Assembly (NCBI RefSeq): GCF_900155425.1
Contig: NZ_LT700191.1
Location: 62,001 to 126,000, forward strand
DNA from: Parabacteroides massiliensis
GTDB taxonomy: Bacteria; Bacteroidota; Bacteroidia; Bacteroidales; Tannerellaceae
Reading direction: 5' to 3'
Length of the DNA: 64,000 nt
Position numbers and translations under genes: made by a program. Position 1 is the stretch's first letter, and each line of letters opens with the position of its first letter. The notes beneath the pieces were generated by a model. The model had not been told where the DNA came from. It worked only from the letters and a program-made list of their open reading frames with translations, and made no database searches. Positions 1 to 7,101 of the stretch are shown piece after piece.

Positions 1-680
1 TCCCATATACGAGCAACCTGCTCGTCTGCTTTTCTAACATATTCGTCAAAGAAAGCGCCATTTCCGGCTATGTGTCCAGCGTCATCCGTGTACCACAGAT
101 ACACCCAGCTCAAATCGGGAGCATCTTCGCGGATGCTCTTGGATGCTTCAAGCGATACTTTCTCGTCATAATCAAAGACATGCAAATCTTTCTCCTTATG
201 AGGGTAACGGATGGTATCCAGGTCATAGCCGTCTTTTACGATGTCTATCTTCAGATGGTTCGTTTCCTCTTTTCCCTCTCCCAGCAACACCGTACGGTTG
301 TCTGTCCAACTTGAATAGATCGCTGTTTTGCAGGGTTGTGGCTGTTCTTTGGCTATACGGAACAGCGTCCAATAATTGTAGTTCGGCTTCAGATTCGAAT
401 TGCCTCCCACATTATGCTTGTTAAACCAAGTCGAAGTCAACAGATTGGTATATCCGATAGCGGAAATGGTCGGAGTCTGGGAATAACCGCCTATCTCACC
501 TCCCGTATATGCCCGGCCATAAGCCCCTTTCGAAGCGATTCCGAAGATTGCCGGAGTATGCAAACGCTCAATCTGGTCTGCCGGCACTCCGTCAACTATG
601 ACAAATACAGCTTTCCGGCTTTTTGCCGCCAAATGGGAGCAGCAAAAACAGAATAAAAAAAAGTAACACAATGTTTTCAT
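1..680 (-). CDS. Secreted alkaline-phosphatase-superfamily phosphodiesterase (partial, 3' end outside window)
   Basis: The frame starts at ATG 678-680 and is still open at base 1, so about 226 N-terminal residues are seen. A hydrophobic signal peptide (MKTLCYFFLFCFCC) precedes the mature protein. VFVIVDGVPAD fits the first metal-binding Asp, QTPTISAIGYTNLL fits the Thr nucleophile region, and WYTDDAGHIAGN fits the later Asp/His metal ligands of the type I phosphodiesterase/nucleotide pyrophosphatase family. It is probably periplasmic and cleaves phosphodiester or phosphate-ester bonds; the substrate cannot be told. It is transcribed divergently from the hydrolase at 875. A TAAATTTG -7-type box lies at 750-757. 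Confidence 0.8.
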   Translation of the reverse strand, partial: MKTLCYFFLFCFCCSHLAAKSRKAVFVIVDGVPADQIERLHTPAIFGIASKGAYGRAYTGGEIGGYSQTPTISAIGYTNLLTSTWFNKHNVGGNSNLKPNYNYWTLFRIAKEQPQPCKTAIYSSWTDNRTVLLGEGKEETNHLKIDIVKDGYDLDTIRYPHKEKDLHVFDYDEKVSLEASKSIREDAPDLSWVYLWYTDDAGHIAGNGAFFDEYVRKADEQVARIW

Positions 681-874
681 GATGATTATATATTATAATG
701 TATAGATATCTTTCCTTCTCAACCTATTCAAATCCGGTAAGTTTGTTTGCAAATTTAGAAAAAAGATTGATCCGGTCCAGATCCCATCCGAATATAAAAA
801 TCAATATCTTTACAATCGTTTATCTACAACAAATATCAAGAAAAACACGTTATAGTAAAAAATAAAAAACGGAT

Positions 875-1876
875 ATGACACGGAAATTATATTTTACAAT
901 TTTATCACTGCTCTTCGTCTCTGCAATTTATGCCCAATACGTTCCGGACGTGCTGGGCGATGGCTACCTGCGCCGGACCATTCAGATGCCGGATGATTAC
1001 GAGGGAAAAGTTGTCTGTACACTCGTCAAAAAGCCGCAACTTCCGGAAACCAAACAGGCTATCCTGTATATACACGGATATAACGACTACTTCTTCCAGA
1101 AGCAATTGGGCGACAGCGTGAATGCTCACGGATACAATTTTTATGCCATGGATCTCCGCAAGTACGGACGTTCGATCCTGCCGAACCAGGATCCTTTTTT
1201 CTGCAAAAGCCTGACGGAATATTTTGCTGACCTTGACACGGCCTTGGCCATTATCAGGGAGGAAGGGAACAGCAAAATACTGCTGATGGCGCATTCGACA
1301 GGTGGATTGATCACTCCTTACTATCTGAACAGCAAACAGGGAAAACTTCCTGTCGACGGATTGATATTGAACAGTCCTTTCCTGGACTGGAATTTCGGAT
1401 GGATGATGGAGAAGATCGTGATTCCGGTTGTTTCCTGCATAGGGAAACTGTTCCCCAACCTGACCGTACAGGGATACGGAGATGCTTCGTATGCCCACAG
1501 CCTGCTCAAACAGTTCAAAGGAGAATGGGTCTACAATACGGACTGGAAAATGATTAACGGCCATCCGAAAAAAGCCGGGTGGATAAATGCTATACAGGCA
1601 GCGCAAAAAAAAGTGCAGAAGGGGATCAGGCTGGATTGCCCGGTTCTGGTAATGTCGTCAGACAAGTCGTTCCCGGAAACGAAAGATTGGAATAATGAAT
1701 ATTTGTCTTCCGACATCGTACTGAACGTACATGATATTCAAAAATACGGGCAGAAACTGGGTAACGCTGTTACGCGCGATACCATACAGAACGGGATGCA
1801 TGACCTGATATTGTCCGAAAAAGACTCACGAGAACATACATACCGCTCGGTATTCAACTGGTTACAAAACAAATAA
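875..1876 (+). CDS. Secreted alpha/beta hydrolase (serine hydrolase)
   Basis: This 333-residue protein has a signal peptide (about residues 1-20, ending AIYAQ). An alpha/beta-hydrolase fold follows: an oxyanion-loop motif YIHGYNDY near residue 66, the nucleophile elbow AHSTGG with Ser141, and a C-terminal NGMHDLI that fits the catalytic His. It resembles the serine aminopeptidase S33/monoacylglycerol-lipase-like group (Hydrolase_4). It probably acts on an ester or lipid in the periplasm, but the substrate is unknown. It stands alone, 107 bp ahead of the Wzi-like gene, which has its own -7 box. Confidence 0.8.
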   Translation: MTRKLYFTILSLLFVSAIYAQYVPDVLGDGYLRRTIQMPDDYEGKVVCTLVKKPQLPETKQAILYIHGYNDYFFQKQLGDSVNAHGYNFYAMDLRKYGRSILPNQDPFFCKSLTEYFADLDTALAIIREEGNSKILLMAHSTGGLITPYYLNSKQGKLPVDGLILNSPFLDWNFGWMMEKIVIPVVSCIGKLFPNLTVQGYGDASYAHSLLKQFKGEWVYNTDWKMINGHPKKAGWINAIQAAQKKVQKGIRLDCPVLVMSSDKSFPETKDWNNEYLSSDIVLNVHDIQKYGQKLGNAVTRDTIQNGMHDLILSEKDSREHTYRSVFNWLQNK

Positions 1877-1953
1877 ACATGGATGATATTTGTATTTTCA
1901 GAATGCTTATGCTTCTTTTTGATATAAGATATCGGGCTGTGAGTTTTAATCCT

Positions 1954-1961
1954 TACCTTTG
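1954..1961 (+). promoter_or_regulatory. -7 box TACCTTTG for the Wzi-like gene
   Basis: TACCTTTG matches the Bacteroides -7 consensus TAnnTTTG exactly and lies 22 bp before the ATG at 1984. No clear TTTG -33 box is seen at the usual spacing. Confidence 0.5.
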
Positions 1962-1983
1962 TCCTCTCTAAAATGAATATGGA

Positions 1984-3465
1984 ATGAAAGCCTTACAGAC
2001 AATCATTGCAATCGCCGCTCTTTTCTATGTTGCGGATGCTTTTGCACAGACGGAAGAGGTGGAGGATGCGACTTCATACAAAGCCGAAATTTTCGGATCG
2101 GCAAGCAGCGGATCGACCACTCCATTCTGGATGGTGAGCAACCGGTACGGGATAGTGCCCTTGGATGCCGGCAACGGTTATCTCAATGCCGGAATCTTTC
2201 ATCAGCAACATTTCGGAAAAGGATTTCGGTGGAGTGCCGGACTGGATATTATCGCAGCCGTGCCACGTTATCATAATGTATTTGTCCAACAAGTATATGC
2301 CGAGTTGGGATACAAGAGTTTGCTCCTAAGTGTGGGGAGCAAAGAAAACCGGCATTCTCTTTGGGATCATTCCCTTAGTTCCGGCGACATGGTTCTTTCT
2401 TCCAACGCACGTCCGATTCCGGAGATAAACCTGAGTATGCCGGAGTTTACCGTTATCCCGTTCACAAAAGGCTGGATGCAGGTAAAAGGTGATTTCGCTG
2501 TGGGCAAATCTTTTGACACCGGATATCTGGATGATTTCTCCAACGGGAAACAGACGTATGTGAAAGACGTCCTCTGGCACCATAAATCTCTTTATGTCCG
2601 TATTCAGGACACACAAGGAAAATTTCCGCTTTCAGGTATCATCGGCGTACAACATTGGGCGCAGTGGGGAGGAACATCCAGCGATCCGAATATCGGCGTG
2701 CAACCCCATTCCCTGAAGGATTTTATCCGGGTGTTTTGCGGTAGCGAAGGCGGAAGCAACGCGACATTGTCGGACCAGATCAATGTGCTGGGCAACCACT
2801 TCGGTTCATATGATTTCAAGTTGGAATATACGATGCCGACCTGGAAACTGGCGGCTTATCATCAGCGCTATTTCGATGATAAATCGGGAATGATATTCAG
2901 GAACGGGACGGACGGACTTTGGGGAACACAATTGGATTTACCGCGTCTTCCTTGGTTGCGGAAGGTCGTAACGGAATATCTGGTCACCCGCAACCAGAGC
3001 GGACCGTTCCATTTTATCACTTTCGATCATGACAAGTATCAGGGTCCGGGCGGCGGCGGAGACAATTACTATAATAACGGAGAATATAAAACCGGTTCTT
3101 CTTATTTCGGACATGGGATAGGTTCTCCTCTTCTGACTTCTCCCCTATACAACACGAACGGGGATCTCGATTTCAAGAATACACGTGTCCGTGCCTGGCA
3201 TCTGGCGTTCGAAGGAGAGCTGTCTCCAATGGTTTCCTATCGTCTGAAATATACGCTCATGAACAGTTGGGGAACACATCATGTCCCATTCTCTAACAAC
3301 AAGAGAAGCAATTCTGGACTGGTCGAGGTCAAATATCGCCATCCTCGCTTGCAGGGTTGGGAATTTACAGGCGCTATAGCCGCAGATGCCGGTTCGCTCT
3401 ATGGAGACAATATCGGATTCAGCCTAAGTGTCTGCAAGCGTGGCGTTTTAAAATCCTGGAAATAG
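1984..3465 (+). CDS. Capsule assembly Wzi-family outer-membrane protein
   Basis: This 493-residue protein has a signal peptide ending ADAFAQ. Its body is rich in aromatic, alternating beta-strand segments, as expected for an outer-membrane beta-barrel. The opening FGSASSGSTTPFWMVSN and the GSKENRHSLWD segment are typical of the Bacteroidetes proteins annotated as capsule assembly Wzi family. Wzi in enterobacteria is a surface lectin-like barrel that anchors capsule; a role in surface polysaccharide organisation here is an inference from family membership. No capsule genes are adjacent. Its end meets the convergent plsC gene at a distance of 1 bp. Confidence 0.8.
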   Translation: MKALQTIIAIAALFYVADAFAQTEEVEDATSYKAEIFGSASSGSTTPFWMVSNRYGIVPLDAGNGYLNAGIFHQQHFGKGFRWSAGLDIIAAVPRYHNVFVQQVYAELGYKSLLLSVGSKENRHSLWDHSLSSGDMVLSSNARPIPEINLSMPEFTVIPFTKGWMQVKGDFAVGKSFDTGYLDDFSNGKQTYVKDVLWHHKSLYVRIQDTQGKFPLSGIIGVQHWAQWGGTSSDPNIGVQPHSLKDFIRVFCGSEGGSNATLSDQINVLGNHFGSYDFKLEYTMPTWKLAAYHQRYFDDKSGMIFRNGTDGLWGTQLDLPRLPWLRKVVTEYLVTRNQSGPFHFITFDHDKYQGPGGGGDNYYNNGEYKTGSSYFGHGIGSPLLTSPLYNTNGDLDFKNTRVRAWHLAFEGELSPMVSYRLKYTLMNSWGTHHVPFSNNKRSNSGLVEVKYRHPRLQGWEFTGAIAADAGSLYGDNIGFSLSVCKRGVLKSWK

Positions 3466-3466
3466 T

Positions 3467-4204
3467 TCATTTATACTGATCCCACAAGGCAGACGCGATG
3501 ATGTTCTGAGTCTTATCAGCCATCTGTTGCAATCCTTTATGGGATGCGTCCATCCCTTCGGTCTGAATAGGCGGATGAATGACCATCTCCATCTTGTGAC
3601 GGTGAATATTCAACGATCCGATCGGCAATACATCGAAAGGCCCGTTCAAGGTGATCGGCACAATCGGCAAGTGTTGGTCGGCCGCCATCTGGTAAGCTCC
3701 TTTCTTAAAACGGATCATCTTCCCGTCGTATGTACGTGAACCTTCCGGAAAGACCACTACCGACGCCCCGTTTTTCAAGCTGCGCTCGGCCTCCAACACA
3801 CTACGGGCGGCTGTTTTTGGTGTCGAATTATCGACAAAGATAAAACCGGCTGCCCGGCAAGCAGCTCCCACAAACGGGATTTTAGCGATACCGGCTTTCA
3901 TCACCCATTTGACCGGGACACCTAAAAAACCATATATAAGGAATATATCAAAAGCCCCCTGATGGTTGGCGACAAAAACATAGGATTGTTTCCGGTCGAT
4001 ATTTTCCCGGCCTTTTACTTCCACCGGACAAAGGGCTAAATGGCAAGTCAGCCAGGACCAAATCATTCCCGGATAATAGGCAAATATTTTTTTCCCTCCC
4101 AATAGGCAACCGACAATAACCGTAAGAGCCGTCAATATGGTCAATACCACAAAAACAGGAACCACTAACAGCCATAAATAAAGCATATAAAGTATCCGTA
4201 GCAT
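3467..4204 (-). CDS. plsC: 1-acyl-sn-glycerol-3-phosphate acyltransferase
   Basis: This 245-residue protein is a PlsC-family acyltransferase that makes phosphatidic acid from lysophosphatidic acid at the inner membrane. An N-terminal hydrophobic segment (residues 1-35) anchors it. The catalytic NHX4D motif is seen as NHQGAFD (His81, Asp86), and the glycerol-phosphate-binding FPEGSR motif at 152-157. Length is normal for the family. It is transcribed divergently from the small membrane protein at 4343 and convergently with the Wzi-like gene. Confidence 0.92.
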   Translation of the reverse strand: MLRILYMLYLWLLVVPVFVVLTILTALTVIVGCLLGGKKIFAYYPGMIWSWLTCHLALCPVEVKGRENIDRKQSYVFVANHQGAFDIFLIYGFLGVPVKWVMKAGIAKIPFVGAACRAAGFIFVDNSTPKTAARSVLEAERSLKNGASVVVFPEGSRTYDGKMIRFKKGAYQMAADQHLPIVPITLNGPFDVLPIGSLNIHRHKMEMVIHPPIQTEGMDASHKGLQQMADKTQNIIASALWDQYK

Positions 4205-4274
4205 ATATAACTGTATTATTTTACAAATATAAAAGCTAAATTCAATGGTTTCATCATTTTTGTCCCAAAATATT

Positions 4275-4304
4275 TTTGCAATCGGGTTATTATTGCTTTA
4301 TTTG
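4275..4304 (+). promoter_or_regulatory. Near-consensus promoter for the 56-residue membrane protein
   Basis: TTTG at 4275-4278 and TTTATTTG at 4297-4304 are separated by 18 bp. The -7 box has one mismatch to TAnnTTTG. It lies 38 bp before the ATG at 4343. Confidence 0.4.
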
Positions 4305-4342
4305 CGGTAGAAAAATAATAATATATAAACATATCTATCACC

Positions 4343-4513
4343 ATGAACGAATTATTGAAAAATCTGGGGGTAATCGTACTCCTTATCGGTGTTATCATTT
4401 TGGCTGTACCGGCAATTAACGGAGGATTGTCAAATACTATTCTTCTTACCGGTTTAGGAGTCATTATTCTGGGTTATATCGGTCATATCGTTATAAACAA
4501 GAGACTCGAATAA
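4343..4513 (+). CDS. Small two-helix membrane protein (56 aa)
   Basis: A short frame with a clear ATG encodes MNELLKNLG followed by two hydrophobic helices (about residues 8-25 and 33-49) joined by a short AINGGLSN turn. It ends in a basic INKRLE tail, so the loop probably faces the periplasm and the tail the cytoplasm. A promoter-like sequence lies upstream and a strong terminator lies 17 bp after the stop, which supports it as a real single-gene transcript. I do not recognise a function. Confidence 0.7.
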   Translation: MNELLKNLGVIVLLIGVIILAVPAINGGLSNTILLTGLGVIILGYIGHIVINKRLE

Positions 4514-4530
4514 TCACGCACTGACAAATA

Positions 4531-4562
4531 AAAAAGGCCGCTCGAAAGAACGGCCTTTTTTA
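4531..4562. terminator. Bidirectional terminator between the small membrane protein and the DUF3467 gene
   Basis: AAAAAGGCCG (4531-4540) pairs with CGGCCTTTTT (4551-4560) around a 10-base loop. A T-run follows on the plus strand and A-runs give a T-run on the minus strand. It sits between convergent genes ending at 4513 and 4578. Confidence 0.85.
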
Positions 4563-4577
4563 TTTTATGTCCGGAAA

Positions 4578-4886
4578 TCAAGCTTCCCCTTTCATGCCTC
4601 CGATGGGAGGGACAAAGTCTTCAAACTTAGCAGTCTTTCCATTGGCTTGTTCTTCAAACTTCGCCAGATTATCCTGCAAAGCAAACAAAAGTCGTTTAGC
4701 ATTGTCCGGAGTCAGAATAACACGGCTTTTCACCTGCGCTTTCGGTGCACCCGGCACAACACGGATAAAATCCAATATGAACTCGGATGAAGAATGTGAT
4801 ATGATTGCCAGATTTGCATACGTTCCCTGAGCCATCTCTTCAGACAGCTCTACCTGAATTTCATTTGTCGGTTTGTTGTTTTCCAT
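4578..4886 (-). CDS. DUF3467 domain-containing protein
   Basis: This 102-residue protein matches the DUF3467 family, with the typical core ISHSSSEFILDF, a VPGAPKAQV segment and SRVILTPDNAKRLL. There is no signal peptide or membrane segment, so it is cytoplasmic. Its function is unknown; from memory, homologues in Bacteroidales often sit just after rpoC. Here two other genes and a small transcript unit separate it from rpoC. It has its own -7 box 33 bp upstream of the ATG. Confidence 0.85.
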   Translation of the reverse strand: MENNKPTNEIQVELSEEMAQGTYANLAIISHSSSEFILDFIRVVPGAPKAQVKSRVILTPDNAKRLLFALQDNLAKFEEQANGKTAKFEDFVPPIGGMKGEA

Positions 4887-4918
4887 ATTTCCTATGTTTG
4901 ATGATAAATATTATAGGA

Positions 4919-4926
4919 CAAATATA
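4919..4926 (-). promoter_or_regulatory. -7 box TATATTTG for the DUF3467 gene
   Basis: On the minus strand TATATTTG matches TAnnTTTG. A TTTG lies 22 bp further upstream (4949-4952), slightly longer than the usual 19-20 bp spacing. It falls just after the terminator at 4954-4985, so the DUF3467 gene has an independent start. Confidence 0.55.
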
Positions 4927-4948
4927 CGGATTAAAATCGGAAAGGTAT

Positions 4949-5110
4949 CAAATAAAAAGGGCTACCTTCACAGACAGCCCTTTTTCAGTTGTGTTTTTAA
5001 TTCTCAATTCTTTAGACCAATGTAAAAAAAATACCTTATTGTGTTTTATATTTATAATTTCAACGCTTAAACTAAGGCTGTTCGTCTTAGTATTTTCTTT
5101 GTTTATTCAA
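4949..5110 (-). ncRNA. Candidate small RNA between the AraC gene and the DUF3467 gene
   Basis: A perfect Bacteroides-type promoter (5116-5147) would start a minus-strand transcript near 5110. A strong terminator hairpin (4954-4985) would end it near 4949, giving about 160 nt. No convincing coding frame lies inside; the longest ATG frame near the start has only eight codons. A small hairpin, ACTAAG/CTTAGT, lies at 5071-5091. Because the next gene has its own promoter after the terminator, a free-standing RNA is more likely than a leader. The exact ends are inferred. Confidence 0.4.
4954..4985 (-). terminator. Terminator of the small transcript upstream of the DUF3467 gene
   Basis: AAAAAGGGCT (4954-4963) pairs with the AGCCCTTTTT arm (4976-4985). 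On the minus strand the hairpin is followed by TTTTT. It would also stop readthrough from the AraC gene. Confidence 0.8.
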
Positions 5111-5115
5111 CATTA

Positions 5116-5147
5116 CAAAGATATGTCTCATGCAATTAATCGCCAAA
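5116..5147 (-). promoter_or_regulatory. Consensus promoter for the candidate small RNA
   Basis: On the minus strand TTTG (5144-5147) and TATCTTTG (5116-5123) are separated by 20 bp, which matches the Bacteroides -33/-7 consensus. No gene starts within 200 bp downstream before a terminator. Confidence 0.6.
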
Positions 5148-5223
5148 TACTATTTTATCATTATATGATACTATTTCGTCACAACCTATTCTTTTATTCT
5201 GTAAATTAGTTTAAAATCATGTT

Positions 5224-6105
5224 TCAAACTCTAAAACGAGTACGTACATATTTTTCACGATATTCGGTAGGTGTATTACCTTTTCGTCGCTTAAAAGCCC
5301 GATTGAAATTCGATAAGTTATTAAAACCGGATTTATAGCATATTTCTGCTATTGTATCACTTGTGTCAATCAAGCGGCAAACAGCTTCTGCTATACGAAT
5401 GTCATTCAAATTGTCGATAAAAGTTTTTCCTGTCCACTTTTTCAGAAACCGGGTAAGCGATGCTTCACTCATATTTATTAACGAAGCGAGTTCGGACAAT
5501 AAAACCGGACGTTGATAATTTTCATGCAAAAACAACATGATCGTATCCAAGCGGTCATTATCTATATTGCTGAAATTTTCCACCGTATTGATAGCATTTA
5601 ACTTGCGTGCCTTTTCATCTAACGACAAAGTCTTGAGCATATCTATTAAACGCAATAAGTTGTGGAATGAATCCGGCTCATCGCTCGATAGCTTTTTCAA
5701 TTCAGGCTGAATACGCAAAATCATTTCACGGCTAAAAACAAGACCGCATGAGGCTTTCTCAAACATATCCTTAATGGTCTTGAAATGCCGCTTGTTGATA
5801 AGGCTATCAAAAAGAGAAGCATGGAACTGGATTGTAATTTCCAAGATATCCGTATTTTGACACTTGTGGTTTGAATAAGCATGCTTGGTTCCGCCCGCAA
5901 CCAGCAATAGGTCAAGCTCTTCCATCTCCTCTACCGAATCACCAACAATCCGGATCGCACCACCGGCATTCTCCAAATAGTTCAGTTCAAATTCCGGATG
6001 TACATGAAGCGGATAGGAAAAACTGCGTTTGGGGCGCTGCATCACAAGAAAACAGTCTTCCTGTGATAGCGGCGTAATTTCTCTTAAGACATCCACGGAA
6101 CCCAT
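5224..6105 (-). CDS. AraC-family transcriptional regulator
   Basis: This 293-residue protein has an N-terminal cupin-like sensing half (PLHVHPEFELNYLENAGG near residues 32-50) and a C-terminal pair of helix-turn-helix motifs (about 185-290). The second half includes LINMSEASLTRFLKKWTG and the family signature YKSGFNNLSNFNRAFKRR...PTEYR. It probably binds a sugar or another small ligand and controls nearby or distant carbohydrate genes; the ligand is not known. It follows the endonuclease/phosphatase gene by 5 bp and is probably co-transcribed with it from the promoter at 7007-7038. Confidence 0.88.
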   Translation of the reverse strand: MGSVDVLREITPLSQEDCFLVMQRPKRSFSYPLHVHPEFELNYLENAGGAIRIVGDSVEEMEELDLLLVAGGTKHAYSNHKCQNTDILEITIQFHASLFDSLINKRHFKTIKDMFEKASCGLVFSREMILRIQPELKKLSSDEPDSFHNLLRLIDMLKTLSLDEKARKLNAINTVENFSNIDNDRLDTIMLFLHENYQRPVLLSELASLINMSEASLTRFLKKWTGKTFIDNLNDIRIAEAVCRLIDTSDTIAEICYKSGFNNLSNFNRAFKRRKGNTPTEYREKYVRTRFRV

Positions 6106-6110
6106 AATTC

Positions 6111-6974
6111 TTACTGAACAAGTATTCTTGATACAACGGGACAGTGGTCCGAAGGATACAGATTTCCCAAGCTTTCAGCCAAAACACCATGACGAAGTAC
6201 TTTGATCTTTCCTTTTACAAAAATATAATCGATCCACACACGTTCGTCCAAAGGAATACGCCCATAGTCGTGGAAGGTCCATTCCGGGCCGTAACGCAAG
6301 GGGGCTAATGTACGGGTATGTGTCAAATGACGTGGATCTTTTTCATCCGTCAAAACTTTAATCGGATCATCGGTTGGTACAGCATTAAAATCGCCTGTGA
6401 CAATCACCGGAAGATTTCCGGCAAGCAGCTTTACCTGCTCTAAGACCAAAGAGGCTCCTTCATGCCGGGCGACCTGTCCCATGTGATCCAAATGGGTATT
6501 CAAAAAGAAAAACTCTTTTCCAGACTCCTTGTCTTTGAATATCGCCCAAGTGGCAACACGTTCACAAGCGGCATCCCAGCCTTTTTTGCCTACGGCATTC
6601 ATATCTTCTGCCAACCAAAAATTACCGCTTTTGACAACAGAGAAACGATCCTTTCTGTAAAAAATAGGAGAATATTCACCTTTTGTCTTACCGTCTTCAC
6701 GTCCCACCCCGACATAACCATAGCCTGGCAAGCGGTCCAATAAATCTGTCAACTGATTATGCAAGACTTCCTGTGCACCAAACATATCGACATCATAAAA
6801 CTTGATCACATTGGCTGCCAAGTCTTTCCTGTACTCCCACCAGTTAGCTCCGTCTGATTTTGTACTCATCCGGATATTAAAAGACATAACATTCATTTCA
6901 TTACCAGCATGTTTGGCAAAAACAACATCTGTAGAGATCAGGAGTGCAAATAGATAGAGTAGAACTTTTTTCAT
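6111..6974 (-). CDS. Secreted endonuclease/exonuclease/phosphatase-family protein
   Basis: This 287-residue protein has a signal peptide (MKKVLLYLFALLISTDVVFA). It shows the EEP-fold motifs in order: MSFNIRMST, the metal-binding Glu in FGAQEVLHNQ, LNTHLDHMGQ, the catalytic VTGDFNAVP, and the C-terminal SDHCPVV with Asp-His. Proteins of this size with a signal peptide are usually extracytoplasmic phosphodiesterases or phosphatases rather than DNA repair enzymes. The substrate is unknown. It is the first gene of a two-gene operon with the AraC regulator. Confidence 0.85.
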   Translation of the reverse strand: MKKVLLYLFALLISTDVVFAKHAGNEMNVMSFNIRMSTKSDGANWWEYRKDLAANVIKFYDVDMFGAQEVLHNQLTDLLDRLPGYGYVGVGREDGKTKGEYSPIFYRKDRFSVVKSGNFWLAEDMNAVGKKGWDAACERVATWAIFKDKESGKEFFFLNTHLDHMGQVARHEGASLVLEQVKLLAGNLPVIVTGDFNAVPTDDPIKVLTDEKDPRHLTHTRTLAPLRYGPEWTFHDYGRIPLDERVWIDYIFVKGKIKVLRHGVLAESLGNLYPSDHCPVVSRILVQ

Positions 6975-7006
6975 ATATGATTCATTTTAATTATCAAGAT
7001 AATACA

Positions 7007-7038
7007 CAAATATAAGAACTCTGATTTTATTAAACAAA
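7007..7038 (-). promoter_or_regulatory. Consensus promoter for the endonuclease/AraC operon
   Basis: On the minus strand TTTG (7035-7038) and TATATTTG (7007-7014) are separated by 20 bp. The predicted start is about 27 bp before the ATG at 6974. It lies just beyond the rpoC terminator, so the pair is independent of rpoC. Confidence 0.65.
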
Positions 7039-7050
7039 TAACAGAAAATA

Positions 7051-7083
7051 AAAAAGGGCTATCGATAATTCGATAACCCTTCT
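7051..7083 (-). terminator. rpoC operon terminator
   Basis: The arms GGGCTATCGA and TCGATAACCC pair around AT-rich bases at 7057-7080, with one G-T pair. On the minus strand the hairpin ends in a TTTTT run. It begins 19 bp after the rpoC stop. Confidence 0.85.
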
Positions 7084-7101
7084 CTTTATTTATTTCGCAT
7101 T

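Noticed and set aside
5041-5223. Possible small coding frames in the AT-rich gap before the AraC gene
   Set aside because: The frames have no clear family, use unusual codons and are crossed by the predicted small-RNA promoter.
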